A DNA stretch of 64,000 bases from positions 8,982,273 to 9,046,272 of the forward strand of contig OX291561.1 in the NCBI GenBank assembly GCA_946406115.1, in the 5' to 3' direction. This document shows, piece after piece, positions 22,521-33,764 of this stretch. A program made the position numbers and the translations under genes. Origin of the DNA: Apoda limacodes (taxonomy: Eukaryota > Arthropoda > Insecta > Lepidoptera > Limacodidae). The notes beneath the pieces are model-generated. The model did no database searches. It was given only the letters and a program-made list of their open reading frames with translations, and had not been told where the DNA came from. Numbering within the stretch: the stretch's first letter is position 1; the number at the start of each line of letters is the position of its first letter.

Positions 22521-24317
22521 GACCTTATAATTCTAAATTGGGCTCCAAATTAACCAGCCCTAAGCATAACAGAGGCTTCTTGACAGCTGTAAACTACTGT
22601 AAAAAAGCTACACAAGCTGTGCTATGGCTTAGAATGCTATTGCACAGCTATTAAATTCTACTATTCAGCTCCGTAAATTCCTTCAAACAGCCATGCCTAC
22701 AATTAGCTCCTTTTAATCTCTAAAACACCCAATACATGTTTTATAGCTTGAAAACGTTATTCGAAATACAAAAAAAAAAAAATTATTGCTAAATATTTTT
22801 TCGTGCAGATTGTGTGTGCATGTTTACCAACGAAGACAACATTTCTATTAAGTTCAGTGAGTACATCTTAACTTAATATTAAGGGATATAATATATTATA
22901 TGTTACATATATCCGTTGATTGTTGCGGATGACACTTTACTGTGATTGTATATAGGATATATTAAAGCTATATTACAGTATTAGACTGTAATATAGCTTG
23001 TTTTTGGTTATAATTCACGCTAATGTGCTACTTAGGTAGCTACTTATTTATTACGCACTTAGTAATTTTCACGACTTACCGGTTACAAGTCACAGAGGTC
23101 AAGTTGGTGAGGTCGTGAATGATTCTGTGACGAATTGACTGACAGCCAGTCAGATTATCAGATAGGTATTACGTAGATAGATTATGATTTACACAGATTA
23201 CGTTTCATGTTCGCAAGATTACTTAACTCGCATTTAAATACATACGTAAGTATTACTTAAAGTTAACGCCTTGTTACACGCTGTCGATAAAATCTTTAAG
23301 CAGAATGTCTTGATACGTTGTAACTTATGATTTCTCCTTGCAAACCTGTTGCTTGTTTCACAAGAGTTGCAAGAATTGGAAAAGAAATAAGCTATAAGTT
23401 AAAAAAGTTTGTCTTTATGGTAGTTGTTTCTTCAGTCCTTTTAGAAAGCTCATAAATTTGAGTCTGTACACATAAATAGGAATACTTGTAGGTAACTGCT
23501 AATCATTTTTAGAAACTCTTTATCTTCTTTACTAAACAGGGAAGAAAGACCATAGATAAGTATATATGCTTTGATGTTGAATATATTTCAGTCATATTTC
23601 AGATGAGAAACGGTAGCTGTATCGAATAGTAAAGAGTTTTTGAATTTATATAGTCGCATGACCGATGTTGTGTTATGTTTGACCATTTCTTTTCTAAGGG
23701 ATAAATCATTGATTTCAAAATTTAAGACATAATTCTGAAACTGTTGACGCTTAACCTCCTATATACTATAAAAGAACAGCGCAATAACTGTAAATATATC
23801 AATGAATTGAAATATATTATATTTATAGCGGCGCAGATATTTACATATATTGACTAACACCCTAAAGATTTACGATAGGACTGTCTAACTAATTCCAAAA
23901 TTAAGTACTAGGTCCTAAAGTGCTAGTATATCGCTATGAATTGCTTTTGTTCTTTTTTTTTACATAACTTAGTAACGAAATTTATACAATAAAGTTGTTT
24001 CATCGTATTCATAGAGGTCGAATTAAATCTCTAGTTCAACACGTATTTTGTTATTTATCGATAATAATAATAAACCCTATAGAAACATATCTTCAATCGA
24101 TTGACATCACCTCAATAGTTCCTAAACCGATAATTATCCACGGTTTGACTATCAATCGATAAAACTTTGATAATGATTGTGTTTTTCGTAGACGGGAAAC
24201 ACTTATCCTGCATTAATGGACTTATCTACCTATTTTATCGTAAGGCATTCCATATTTGTTACATAGTTATATATGTAGTATTTATAAATTATTATATAAT
24301 AATTTCGAACTATCAAA
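22521..24317. other. Intronic non-coding stretch
   Basis: AT-rich. A short palindromic patch, ATATAGCTTG/TAAAGCTATATTACAG, lies at 22960-23000. No gene or repeat with clear ends. Confidence 0.4.
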
Positions 24318-24611
24318 ATGATCCTACGGTTACTTTCTACCATCGCACCGCTTGCCATCGGCAGGGAATTCATTCCCACGCCTTAGAACCTAAATGGTAG
24401 CGCACAGTGCGAAAAACTTTCACCCGCGAACGCTTAGGTTGTAGAAAGGGTTGCTATGGTTTTTAAGGACTACGGAAAGAAGTTATATTATTAGATTTTT
24501 AAGGGTCGGCAACGCGCAAAGAATGCCGCTGGTGTTGCAAGCGCTCATAGCTTGCGGTGACCGATTGACATCAGGCGGACCGTTTGTTTGCCACCTTAGT
24601 TGTACAAAAAA
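24318..24611 (+). mobile_element. LINE 3' fragment, plus orientation
   Basis: It begins in the coding tail (ATGATCCTACGGTTACTTTC, then TACCATCGCACCGCTTGCC), runs through the frameshifted FFKKEV-type segment and ends CATCAGGCGGACCG with TTTGCCACCTTAGTTGTAC and poly-A. It is 5'-truncated. The frames at 24167 and 24451 are partly made of it. Confidence 0.75.
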
Positions 24612-25361
24612 AAGTTATTCAAAAGGGCATTGAAATTGGACGTTTTCATGTAAAAAGCGAAAATATTATTCCATCGCTTAACTTAGTCCAATTTTCACAA
24701 ATGTTTTAACACATTGTAAATATTATGGAACACCAAGACTATACGTATTAATTGCAAAAAAAAATAATTATATATCTTAAAGAAAAACAAATAACAAATC
24801 TAAGTGATATATTAGGTTACTGATTATGGTTATCGGTGTAAGTCGATCGAAACGTCGGGAAACCAAAAACGGGAACTTATACCTAATATAATTTTTTACG
24901 CGATTTCAACTCGTTATTTGTATTCCTTTAATATATTTTATTCCGTTAAAAATATTTGCAGATTAACAAAAAATCAAAACGTGCAGACCAAGTTCATAAT
25001 ATTTTAAACATTTTACAAAACGTGAAAATCTGACTTAGCTAAGGGGTGGGAAAGCGTTTACGCTTTTAGTACAAAAACGTGCAGCTCACTGCCCTCTTAA
25101 TTTTATCGCTAAAATTCACATTCACACAAATTCTTGGATTAATTCCAGTTCCATTGGCTTCGTCATCTGTCGCAGTTTTTAGCAGGTTGTGCAACAAACG
25201 AAACAAGAATAAAATGTTCGATGAAATGGAAAGTTGATCGCGGATTCAGAGAACCGATTCGATGACCCATTACAGATGCTACTCACGTTCGGATTTCAGT
25301 GAAGCGTTTGGGATCGTAAAGCATGCGGCTCGCATACGTGCCCGAAACTGTTGGACATTTC
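24612..25361. other. Intronic non-coding stretch
   Basis: No recognised feature. GC is slightly higher at 25120-25340, just before the tandem repeat. Confidence 0.35.
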
Positions 25362-25890
25362 ATTGGGTAATTTGAAAATCGAAAGTGTCTCCATTGGATA
25401 GATTGAATTTAAAACACTACAGAGAATGCTAACATTACACTTTTTATTGGGTAATTTAAAGATTGATGTCTCAGTAGTGGCAGGTTTAAATTTAAAATGC
25501 TACAGAGGATATCATTTTGCAAATCTCATTGGGAAATTTGAAAATCGAAAGTGTCTTCATTGACTGGATTGAATTTAAAACACTACAGAGAATGAACTAC
25601 ACTCTTGATTAGGTATTTCAAGATTTATAGTGTTTCAGTGGCAGGTTTTATATTTAAAATGCTGTGGAAGATACCGTTTTGTATATCTTATTGGGTAATT
25701 TGAAAATCGAAAATGTCTTCATTGGCTGGACTGAATTTAAAACAAACACTACAAAGAAGTGATACACTTTTAAGTGTTTTACTTTTCTTTAGGTCATTTC
25801 AAGATTTGGTGTCTCAATGACAGGTTTAAATTAAGAACTCTGTGTTGGATACCTTTTCGTTAATCTTAGAAGGTAGTTTGGTTTGGATTT
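25362..25890 (+). repeat. Worn tandem repeat, ~82 bp period with ~163 bp higher order
   Basis: The block ATTGGGTAATTTGAAAATCG recurs at 25362, 25528 and 25689 with the follow-on GTGTC(T)TCATTGG(A)(C)TGGATTGAATT and AAAACACTACAGAGAA. In between, variant blocks start near 25446, 25607 and 25787 (TAATTTAAAGATTGATGTCTC-like) with GGCAGGTTTAAATTTAAAATGC. So two related ~82 bp types alternate. A stray remnant lies at 26313-26365. It has no coding sense. Confidence 0.75.
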
Positions 25891-26677
25891 TTATAGGGTA
25901 ATTTAAATATTTTTAGTGAGATACTGAACAGGTTCCCGTATTGCTTTGCAAATTTCATACGATGATTTGTGATTTTAAGATATCTTAATTGGTGTCAGAT
26001 TCAATTGCAGAAAATGTTTTGTTTTGACAGTTTTCACACTTGTTCATGTCAACATAAATAGTTTCACATATCTGAATTGTTAGTAGTCAGAGTTTACCTA
26101 CTTTTGAAAAATATACTCGAAAGACGGTGAATTTTCATCCCACGAAATTACATCTTAGCAGATGTCGACATATGGAAGTATTACATATATTACCATCTGC
26201 TATCCTTAGCTATTTCGCCACTCACACTGCAAAAAATTACCAGTGTCGCTTGTGTGCGTAAGTAAGTTGCAAGTTTAAGTTGAATTTACAATTCAATGAA
26301 GGATACTCTTCATCTCATTAGTCCATTTGAAAATCGAAAGTGTCGCCATTGGCAGGATTAAATTTCGAATGGTATGCGAATCCATCATCGGGCGTCGTTG
26401 CACCTATTACATCACGGCTGTGTGTGTAACTAACTGGCCGTTATGAAACCTATAATTGCGAAAATGGCCCAACATTCGACTGCACTTTTGATGAGATATT
26501 CTCGTTTGTGTATACCGGTTGGTTGCTCTACAATGTTGTTCCCATACACGTAGGAATGGATGTTAAGTCGCGTGCGTTCTATGGTTAATTTCGTTTATTA
26601 CCTTTTATTATAAGAACAAAGAAGCTTTAGATAAGTATACCTACTTCAGTTAAAACAAAAAATAGCTTTAGTAGTTT
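25891..26677. other. Non-coding stretch with one tandem-repeat remnant
   Basis: The segment at 26313-26365 (TTTGAAAATCGAAAGTGTCG, then CCATTGGCAGGATTAAATTT) is a stray unit of the tandem repeat at 25362, so the array was once longer or was rearranged. Nothing else is recognised. Confidence 0.5.
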
Positions 26678-27097
26678 TCAGGATTCCGGTACCCGAAGGG
26701 TAATTAGCGGAACCCTATTACTAAGGCTCTGCTGTCCGTCCGTCCGTCCGTCTGTCACTAGGCTGTATCTCATGAACCGTGATAGACAGTTGAAATTTTC
26801 ATAGATGTTTCTGTTGCCGCTATAACAACAAATAATAAAAAACAATAAAATAAATATTTAAGGGGGCTCCCATACAACAAACGTGATTTTTTGGCTCGAT
26901 ATTGATAACGGCAATAGGTAGACGCTTAAAATATCCACAGAATATTTAGTTACTTTAAAAATAAATAATTAAATTAAAATAAAACAAATATTTAAGGGGG
27001 GCTCCCATAAAACAAACGTGATTTTTTTGCAATTTTATAGATAATGGTACGGAACATTTCGTGCGCGAGTCCGACTCGCACTTGGCCGATTTTTACT
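26678..27097 (+). repeat. GGTTCCG/ACTCGCACTTGGCC dispersed repeat
   Basis: It starts CAGGATTCCGGTACCCG, has a GTCCGTCCGTCCGTCTGTC run, and ends GTGCGCGAGTCCGACTCGCA then CTTGGCCGATTTTT. Inside, a 13-25 bp segment (AAATATTTAAGGGGG with CTCCCAT and AACAAACGTGATTTTT) occurs twice, at 26857 and 26987, so the copy holds an internal duplication. Confidence 0.65.
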
Positions 27098-27567
27098 TTT
27101 GATAATACGTTGACATTTAATTGACTAAAAAGCTCTGAAGTATTTTAACAATACTATAATGGTTCAAATATTTATAATAATATTACCCGTACGAGATTAT
27201 GCATTATGGATGAGAAGATTTATTAATGTAAGATCGATTTAAGGCCAAGTACACTGTATATTTTAAATTATGGGCCACTTTTATAAAATAATACATTACC
27301 AATGATAGATTTATTGATTCAATCAAAAGTCGTTTTAAAAACTGTTATAAAGCTAACTGTTACTTTATTGTTTATTGCATCACGTTATATATTTGTTTTA
27401 TCGAAAATATCGGGCAGTTCTATATTTTTTATGTCGTTGTTGAAAAACCGGTACAATGGGTGTCGTGCCGACCCGTAACGTGTTACGCAGTGTCGTTATA
27501 TCTGTGGTGTCGGTGTCGTTTAAGAGAACTATGCGGTGGTGAACAGTTACCATGTTTTTTTATGGTC
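27098..27567. other. Left flank of the tandem array
   Basis: AT-rich non-coding DNA. It ends with TATGGTCAAATGG; the AAATGG at 27568-27573 is the microhomology used at the array junctions. Confidence 0.5.
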
Positions 27568-27828
27568 AAATGGTCAGGTTGGGTTACGTTAACCTTAGTT
27601 TTTGACGTAACGATTTTACAATTATATCATCGATGAGATTGTAGATAGTAAATGGTTGATCTTTCTTTCGCTTTTGTGCTACGTAAACGTAATGTATATG
27701 GTGTAATAGGTACTCATATAAGAAAAAATAGGTGAAATATTGTAGAGTATACTATAGGGGGATAGATATAGTAAACAGCTCATACAGAAAAGCAACAAAG
27801 TCGAGAGCGAGGGCGTAGAGGGGGCATG

Positions 27829-27853
27829 ACGGCATGAGAGAGCGTCATGCCGT
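27829..27853. other. Hairpin in block A
   Basis: ACGGCATGA, a 7-base spacer and TCATGCCGT form a perfect 9 bp stem. The same hairpin recurs in the block A copies of units 2 and 3. The flanks of block A carry GGTTGGGTTACG and CGCAACCCAACT in inverse orientation, so block A itself may be an old small inverted-repeat element. The overlapping minus frames of 90 codons are not genes. Confidence 0.5.
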
Positions 27854-27992
27854 TTTCCGTCACGGCATTCGGTTCGATTTGACTGCCATGGCGCGCCAAT
27901 AGATGATTCAGATTGTTCCTCATTTCGTCCAAAATGAAAGGTAAAGCGCAACCCAACTATAGTTAAAAACTGAAAGACGATTACTTACCTCA

Positions 27993-28176
27993 AATTGGTA
28001 CTGTCGTTGTACCTACATGGACCACATCTGTCTGTCCTAATTGGTACTGTCGTTGTACCTATATGGACCACATCTGTCTGTCCTAATTGGTACTGTCGTT
28101 GTACCTATATGGACCACATCTGTATGTCCTAATTGGTACTGTCGTGGTACCTATATGGACCACATCTGTCTGTCCT
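27993..28176 (+). repeat. 46 bp minisatellite, four copies
   Basis: Unit AATTGGTACTGTCGTTGTAC then CTA(T/C)ATGGACCACATCTGT and (C/A)TGTCCT, four times in direct orientation. The same four copies occur in units 2 and 3, where the first is split by the transposon insertion. There are no spacers, so it is not a CRISPR array. Confidence 0.9.
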
Positions 28177-28399
28177 AATTTCCTCTAAGGAGACCTGAGG
28201 AAGCCCTAAATTAAAAATAAGAAATATAAGAGGTCATAAAAAGTAAGGAATAGATCTAAAATATCTAGGTATTAAAATATAAAACACATATCATATCAAA
28301 AAGGATTGTTTGTTTGTTACGCAATAACTTAAGAAATGCTAATCTCACGTAACTTGTACTTTCAGAGGAGAATAGCTAGTCAGTCTATAAAGTGGTATA

Positions 28400-28800
28400 A
28401 AAAAAAAAAAACGAGTTGCACTCCGGGAGTGACGGCAGAAGTGAAAACCTTTACACACGATTCGCGCTTAACACTCAAATATGTCACAAGACATGTCTTT
28501 GACATTGTCAAGAAATAATAATGTTTGTTTATTTACTTTTTTGACGTAGTATATTTGACATCGCAATCTGTCATAGAATTAAAATTCCATATCCAACCAC
28601 CCTGTACTACTCATAATCGCGAATACTAAAAATAAAAATTATAATAGGCGTGGCATTACGGTTTCCGCCTTACGAATTTCCACGATTAGGACACGTGACC
28701 TGACGCGTGTTTATCATTTTTTATCCATACCAAAAAAGTGCACAACGCCGCTAAAGAAGTTTTCACTTCAAAAAAAAAAAAAATGCTCAATAAATAACTG
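28400..28800 (+). repeat. Dispersed repeat inside block C (GTTGCACTCCGGGAGTG)
   Basis: It runs from a poly-A through CGAGTTGCACTCCGGGAGTG to GTGCACAACGCCGCTAAAGA, AGTTTTCACTTC and poly-A. Partial copies lie outside the array at 57834-58075 (left half) and 46550-46770 (right half), so it is a genome-wide repeat caught up in the duplication. The class is unknown. Confidence 0.65.
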
Positions 28801-29776
28801 CCAGTTCGTAATCGGGCCTTCACAGTTATTTAATCTGTGGATATATATATAATGACAGTTTATGTAAACTATATTCTGTTCCAATATGTTTTAACCAGTT
28901 ATTATCGTAAATTGCCGGCCTACAGCGGCTCTCACCCTTCCTATGATTACTTAACCTATGTAATCGGCGTAGGCTCATGCAAAATGAAATTTAAGAGCTG
29001 GCTCTAGCTGGGTCGTTATCAATATTTTTTATTATTTTCTTTAATTTACAAATTACAATTTAATTTAAAAATCACTTTATTAGATATTATGACAAATTGC
29101 ATCTTTCGAAAAATAGCTCCTAAAACGATCCGTTTTCATCTTCTTTCTTCAAAAAAACTGACCACAATATTGCTCTTCGAGTTCACGTGAAATAAATAAA
29201 AAAATATATATATAAATAAATATTTCACTAACCAATGTTAACTTCAGTCCATAAAAAATAAACACCCAATATTTTTGTTTCTTTTTTCATTGCATTAGAG
29301 CTTTCTTAATGTGCATTTAAGGAAAAAGAAAGAAAAGAATGAAATGGTCAGGTTGGGTTACGTTAACCTTAGTTTTGGACGTAACGATTTTACAATTATA
29401 TCATCGATGAGATTGTAGATAGTAAATGGTTGATCTTTCTTTCGCTTTTGTGCTACGTAAACGTAATGTATATGGTGTAATAGGTACTCATGTAAAAAAA
29501 AATTGGTGAAATATTGTAGAGTATACTATAGGGGGATATATATAGTAAACAGCTCATACAGAAAAGCAACAAAGTCGAGAGCGAGGGCGTAGAGGGGGCA
29601 TGACGGCATGAGAGAGCGTCATGCCGTTTTCCGTCACGGCATTCGGTTCGATTTGACTGCCATGGCGCGCCAATAGATGATTCAGATTGTTCCTCATTTC
29701 GTCCAATATGAAAGGTAAAGCGCAACCCAACTATAGTTAAAAACTGAAAGACGATTACTTACCTCTAATTGGTACT

Positions 29777-31988
29777 TAGTGCAGTCATTGAAGCGTCTTA
29801 CCTCAGATTTTTTTTACTGTGAACCGAATTGCATGAAATTTTGGAATTAGGCTCATCTTACCCTTAACTTCAAAAGTGAAAATGATCTGAACTCCGCCTA
29901 TTATTTTTAAGGGGTGTAAACAACCCCTTAATGGAAAAATTGACATTGAGCCATTTTATCGCTAGAAAACATGTCTAATAGTAAGTGGTCAAATTGGCAA
30001 GTATTTTCTAACATAATTACCTCATATTAAAATCATTTTCAACCCTTTGAAAATCTTACAACCCTTGCAAACAACCCCTAAATTGAAAAAATCACAAAAA
30101 AATACTTTGGTATGACATAAAAAGATGTAAGTATAGAGTAAGTAATATTTTATATTCTCTATAATAATTATCAAATTTTTAACCCCCTTTCAACCCTTGA
30201 AAACTACCCCTTGATAAAAAATTGTTAAAAATTTTTTTTTGATAAAATAAAAAGGATTTAAATATTATTCCACACTCTCGAAAATGATTATCATATTCTT
30301 AAGCTTTTCTACCCTTAAAACTACCCCTAAATTAAAACAGTAAATATATATGATTACATATTTAAAAATAATTTAATTTAGAGTAAAAAATTGCCATTTA
30401 TTGAATAAAATATTTACAAATTATATAAAATTGTACTATTATTATTCATGACTCAATGTCGGAGTTGCTGTCACATTCAAAATCTTCTGGCTGAATTGGA
30501 GGGCTATTTTGGCAGTTATCTCCACTGCACGTTCCACATGTTCTATTACAAAACAGACCAACTTTTCTGCATCCGCAAGACGCTCCACATCCTTTTTTGC
30601 AGTTGCAAAAAATCATTTTCAGCAGTTCTTGTGGTGCGGGTGGATCTACAGACTTAAGTGGATTTAATAAACCGTCATTCATGATCCACCCCCAATTCGT
30701 GAGCAATGAGCCATATTATGTATATATATACACATTACAATAGTTGTGGGTCTCTATTATACTGCGTACTTTCACATTGCTCCAAATATTCACATTCCGA
30801 AATTTTCAGTTATCTATTAAGTAGAAAAAAAATATGATAAGTTTTTGGACCATAACTCCTTCAATTTTCATGCTATCACAATTTACAAAAAACCATTGTT
30901 AAGGTAATGAAGAGGGCTACAACATCCTTCATTGCAATATATAGTAAAAAAACCTTTTTTCGAAAACGGTGAAGGGTTAAAGGGCTTAAGAGAGGCTGTG
31001 ATTGAGCTGCTACACTCTCTTTAAACAATCATATCTCTGTAAATTTTTGTTTGACAGAAAAAACAAAAAGAACAAAATTGTTTGTTAGAAAAATACCTAA
31101 ATTTTTTATCCGTACACTTTTATACGTATCTGTCGTCATTTTTGAGATATTATGAAAAAAAGTAGGTTTTTTAAAAATTTGAAATTTTGTTTTTTTTTAT
31201 CGTGACTTTTTTGAAAAATATGTGTCCTGAAGCAGCCAAACTGATACTATCTATCAAACTCTTCATAATAAAGTTAATTCTAGGCGGAATACGATTAATT
31301 TTAATTTTGGTGGAAATGGCACTTATGAAACCCATTGATTTAAAAGAAAAAAAATTAGATGCTCCCCTTATTTGCAATACAGCTCACTTATTTTACGTGC
31401 AAAAGACTTTTAATAGTGCTTAGTTTTAAAGCTTATTTCAAGCACTACAAAACCCTTTTGTATTAGAATGCATAAAATGCATCTGCTCGCCGCTAGATGG
31501 CATTGACCATATCGATTAAATTTCAGACAAAATAAAAAACGGCTTTGATCTTTAATATCTAGCTTAATATTGCACTTAGAATACTTAATGAAAAATCAAA
31601 TTGTTCATTGTTTTACCTGCTAAAATTTTGTTCTTCATAAAATTTTCGATAAAACGTATATTTTTGGAGATATTTGCAAAAAACCGATGAAAAACGTGAA
31701 AAAATTGCGAATTTTCAATTGCCAATAACTTGAAAAGTATTGGATTTTTGGAAAAACTTTATGGATGATTTTTTGCTTAAAATTAGGCCCTCTATCGATA
31801 TCCGAGGTTATTTTGAAAAAAAAAAATCCACCCCCGAGAAGGGGTGGCAACCACCCCCAGGGTGGTTGCGGAGTTCAAATCATTTTCACTTTTGAAGTTA
31901 AGGGTAAGATGAACCTAATTCCAGAATTGTATGCAATTCGGTTCACAGTAAAAAAAATCTGAGCAAAAATGCTTCAATGACTGCACTA
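29777..31988 (-). mobile_element. DNA transposon with long inverted ends and 3 bp target duplication, copy in unit 2
   Basis: Ends TAGTGCAGTCATTGAAGC and its complement GCTTCAATGACTGCACTA begin imperfect inverted repeats of about 120 bp (to about 29895 and from about 31870). ACT at 29774-29776 and 31989-31991 is the target duplication, proven by the uninterrupted GGTACTGTCG in unit 1. The inside is AT-rich with runs of AACCCCTT-type blocks and one short Cys-rich frame, so it is probably a non-autonomous derivative. No DDE transposase is seen. A 3 bp duplication occurs in several superfamilies, so I leave the class open. Confidence 0.88.
30446..30682 (-). CDS. Transposon-borne CXC-like Cys-rich open frame, unit 2
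   Basis: From the first ATG it gives 78 residues (the open frame reaches back eight more codons to a TAA at about 30716). The centre holds nine cysteines spaced C-x-C-x3-C-x3-C-x-C-x6-C-x3-C-x2-C-x4-C, as in FCNCKKGCGASCGCRKVGLF. This resembles the CXC zinc-binding, DNA-binding repeat of tesmin/TSO1-type proteins. An acidic tail ends SDIES. It looks like the C-terminal end of a longer transposon protein whose N-terminal part has been lost. Function of the remnant is unknown; expression is doubtful. Confidence 0.55.
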   Translation of the reverse strand: MNDGLLNPLKSVDPPAPQELLKMIFCNCKKGCGASCGCRKVGLFCNRTCGTCSGDNCQNSPPIQPEDFECDSNSDIES

Positions 31989-32165
31989 ACTGTCGTTGTA
32001 CCTACATGGACCACATCTGTCTGTCCTAATTGGTACTGTCGTTGTACCTATATGGACCACATCTGTCTGTCCTAATTGGTACTGTCGTTGTACCTATATG
32101 GACCACATCTGTATGTCCTAATTGGTACTGTCGTGGTACCTATATGGACCACATCTGTCTGTCCT
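31989..32165 (+). repeat. 46 bp minisatellite, unit 2 (first copy split by transposon)
   Basis: The first 10 bp of copy one (AATTGGTACT) lie at 29767-29776, left of the transposon. The rest, after the duplicated ACT, continues here with three further full copies. Confidence 0.85.
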
Positions 32166-33329
32166 AATTTCCTCTAAGGAGACCTGAGGAAGCCCTAAAT
32201 TAAAAATAAGAAATATAAGAGGTCATAAAAAGTAAGGAATAGATCTAAAATATCTAGGTATTAAAATATAAAACACATATCATATCAAAAAGGATTGTTT
32301 GTTTGTTACGCAATAACTTAAGAAATGCTAATCTCACGTAACTTGTACTTTCAGAGGAGAATAGCTAGTCAGTCTATAAAGTGGTATAAAAAAAAAAAAC
32401 GAGTTGCACTCCGGGAGTGACGGCAGAAGTGAAAACCTTTACACACGATTCGCGCTTAACACTCAAATATGTCACAAGACATGTCTTTGACATTGTCAAG
32501 AAATAATAATGTTTGTTTATTTACTTTTTTGACGTAGTATATTTGACATCGCAATCTGTCATAGAATTAAAATTCCATATCCAACCACCCTGTACTACTC
32601 ATAATCGCGAATACTAAAAATAAAAATTATAATAGGCGTGGCATTACGGTTTCCGCCTTACGAATTTCCACGATTAGGACACGTGACCTGACGCGAGTTT
32701 ATCATTTTTTATCCATACCAAAAAAGTGCACAACGCCGCTAAAGAAGTTTTCACTTCAAAAAAAAAAAAAATGCTCAATAAATAACTGCCAGTTCGTAAT
32801 CGGGCCTTCACAGTTATTTAATCTGTGGATATATATATAATGACAGTTTATGTAAACTATATTCTGTTCCAATATGTTTTAACCAGTTATTATCGTAAAT
32901 TGCCGGCCTACAGCGGCTCTCACCCTTCCTATGATTACTTAACCTATGTAATCGGCGTAGGCTCATGCAAAATGAAATTTAAGAGCTGGCTCTAGCTGGG
33001 TCGTTATCAATATTTTTTATTATTTTCTTTAATTTACAAATTACAATTTAATTTAAAAATCACTATATTAGATATTATGACAAATTGCATCTTTCGAAAA
33101 ATAGCTCCTAAAACGATCCGTTTTCATCTTCTTTCTTCAAAAAAACTGACCACAATAATGCTCTTCGAGTTCACGTGAAATAAATAAAAAAATATATATA
33201 TAAATAAATATTTCACTAACCAATGTTAACTTCAGTCCATAAAAAATAAACACCCAATATTTTTGTTTCTTTTTTCATTGCATTAGAGCTTTCTTAATGT
33301 GCATTTAAGGAAAAAGAAAGAAAAGAATG
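32166..33329 (+). repeat. Block C of unit 2
   Basis: Matches 28177-29341 apart from a few changes (for example GCGAGTTT for GCGTGTTT near 32694, CACTATATTAG for CACTTTATTAG near 33062, CAATAATGC for CAATATTGC near 33155). Those changes are shared with unit 3, which shows units 2 and 3 are sisters. Confidence 0.85.
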
Positions 33330-33764
33330 AAATGGTCAGGTTGGGTTACGTTAACCTTAGTTTTGGACGTAACGATTTTACAATTATATCATCGATGAGA
33401 TTGTAGATAGTAAATGGTTGATCTTTCTTTCGCTTTTGTGCTACGTAAACGTAATGTATATGGTGTAATAGGTACTCATGTAAAAAAAAATTGGTGAAAT
33501 ATTGTAGAGTATACTATAGGGGGATATATATAGTAAACAGCTCATACAGAAAAGCAACAAAGTCGAGAGCGAGGGCGTAGAGGGGGCATGACGGCATGAG
33601 AGAGCGTCATGCCGTTTTCCGTCACGGCATTCGGTTCGATTTGACTGCCATGGCGCGCCAATAGATGATTCAGATTGTTCCTCATTTCGTCCAATATGAA
33701 AGGTAAAGCGCAACCCAACTATAGTTAAAAACTGAAAGACGATTACTTACCTCTAATTGGTACT

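Larger units (their letters stand above)
27568..29341 (+). repeat. Tandem array unit 1 (1774 bp, no transposon)
   Basis: Starts at AAATGGTCAGGTTGGG and ends just before the next AAATGGTCAGG. Parts: block A (27574-27992), four 46 bp minisatellite copies (27993-28176) and block C (28177-29341). It lacks the 2212 bp DNA transposon, and the target reads GGTACTGTCG uninterrupted. It carries private differences from units 2 and 3 (for example GTTTTTGACG against GTTTTGGACG near 27600), so it is the older branch. Confidence 0.9.
29342..33329 (+). repeat. Tandem array unit 2 (3988 bp, with transposon)
   Basis: Blocks A, B and C as in unit 1, with a 2212 bp DNA transposon inserted in the first 46 bp minisatellite copy. 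The junction from unit 1 reads GAATGAAATGGTCAGG, made of the right flank type (GAAATGG) and the left flank type (CAAATGG), which shows AAATGG microhomology. By eye only two substitutions separate it from unit 3 (C at 30172 against A at 34160; A at 31623 against C at 35611). Confidence 0.9.

Noticed and set aside
27993..28176. CRISPR array
   Set aside because: The 46 bp units are directly adjacent with no unique spacers, in a eukaryotic genome; it is a minisatellite.
31187..31962. Plus and minus open frames inside the DNA transposon (31171-31962 and the same in unit 3)
   Set aside because: Low-complexity Lys/Ile/Phe-rich translations of AT-rich DNA, partly in the inverted end; no domain.
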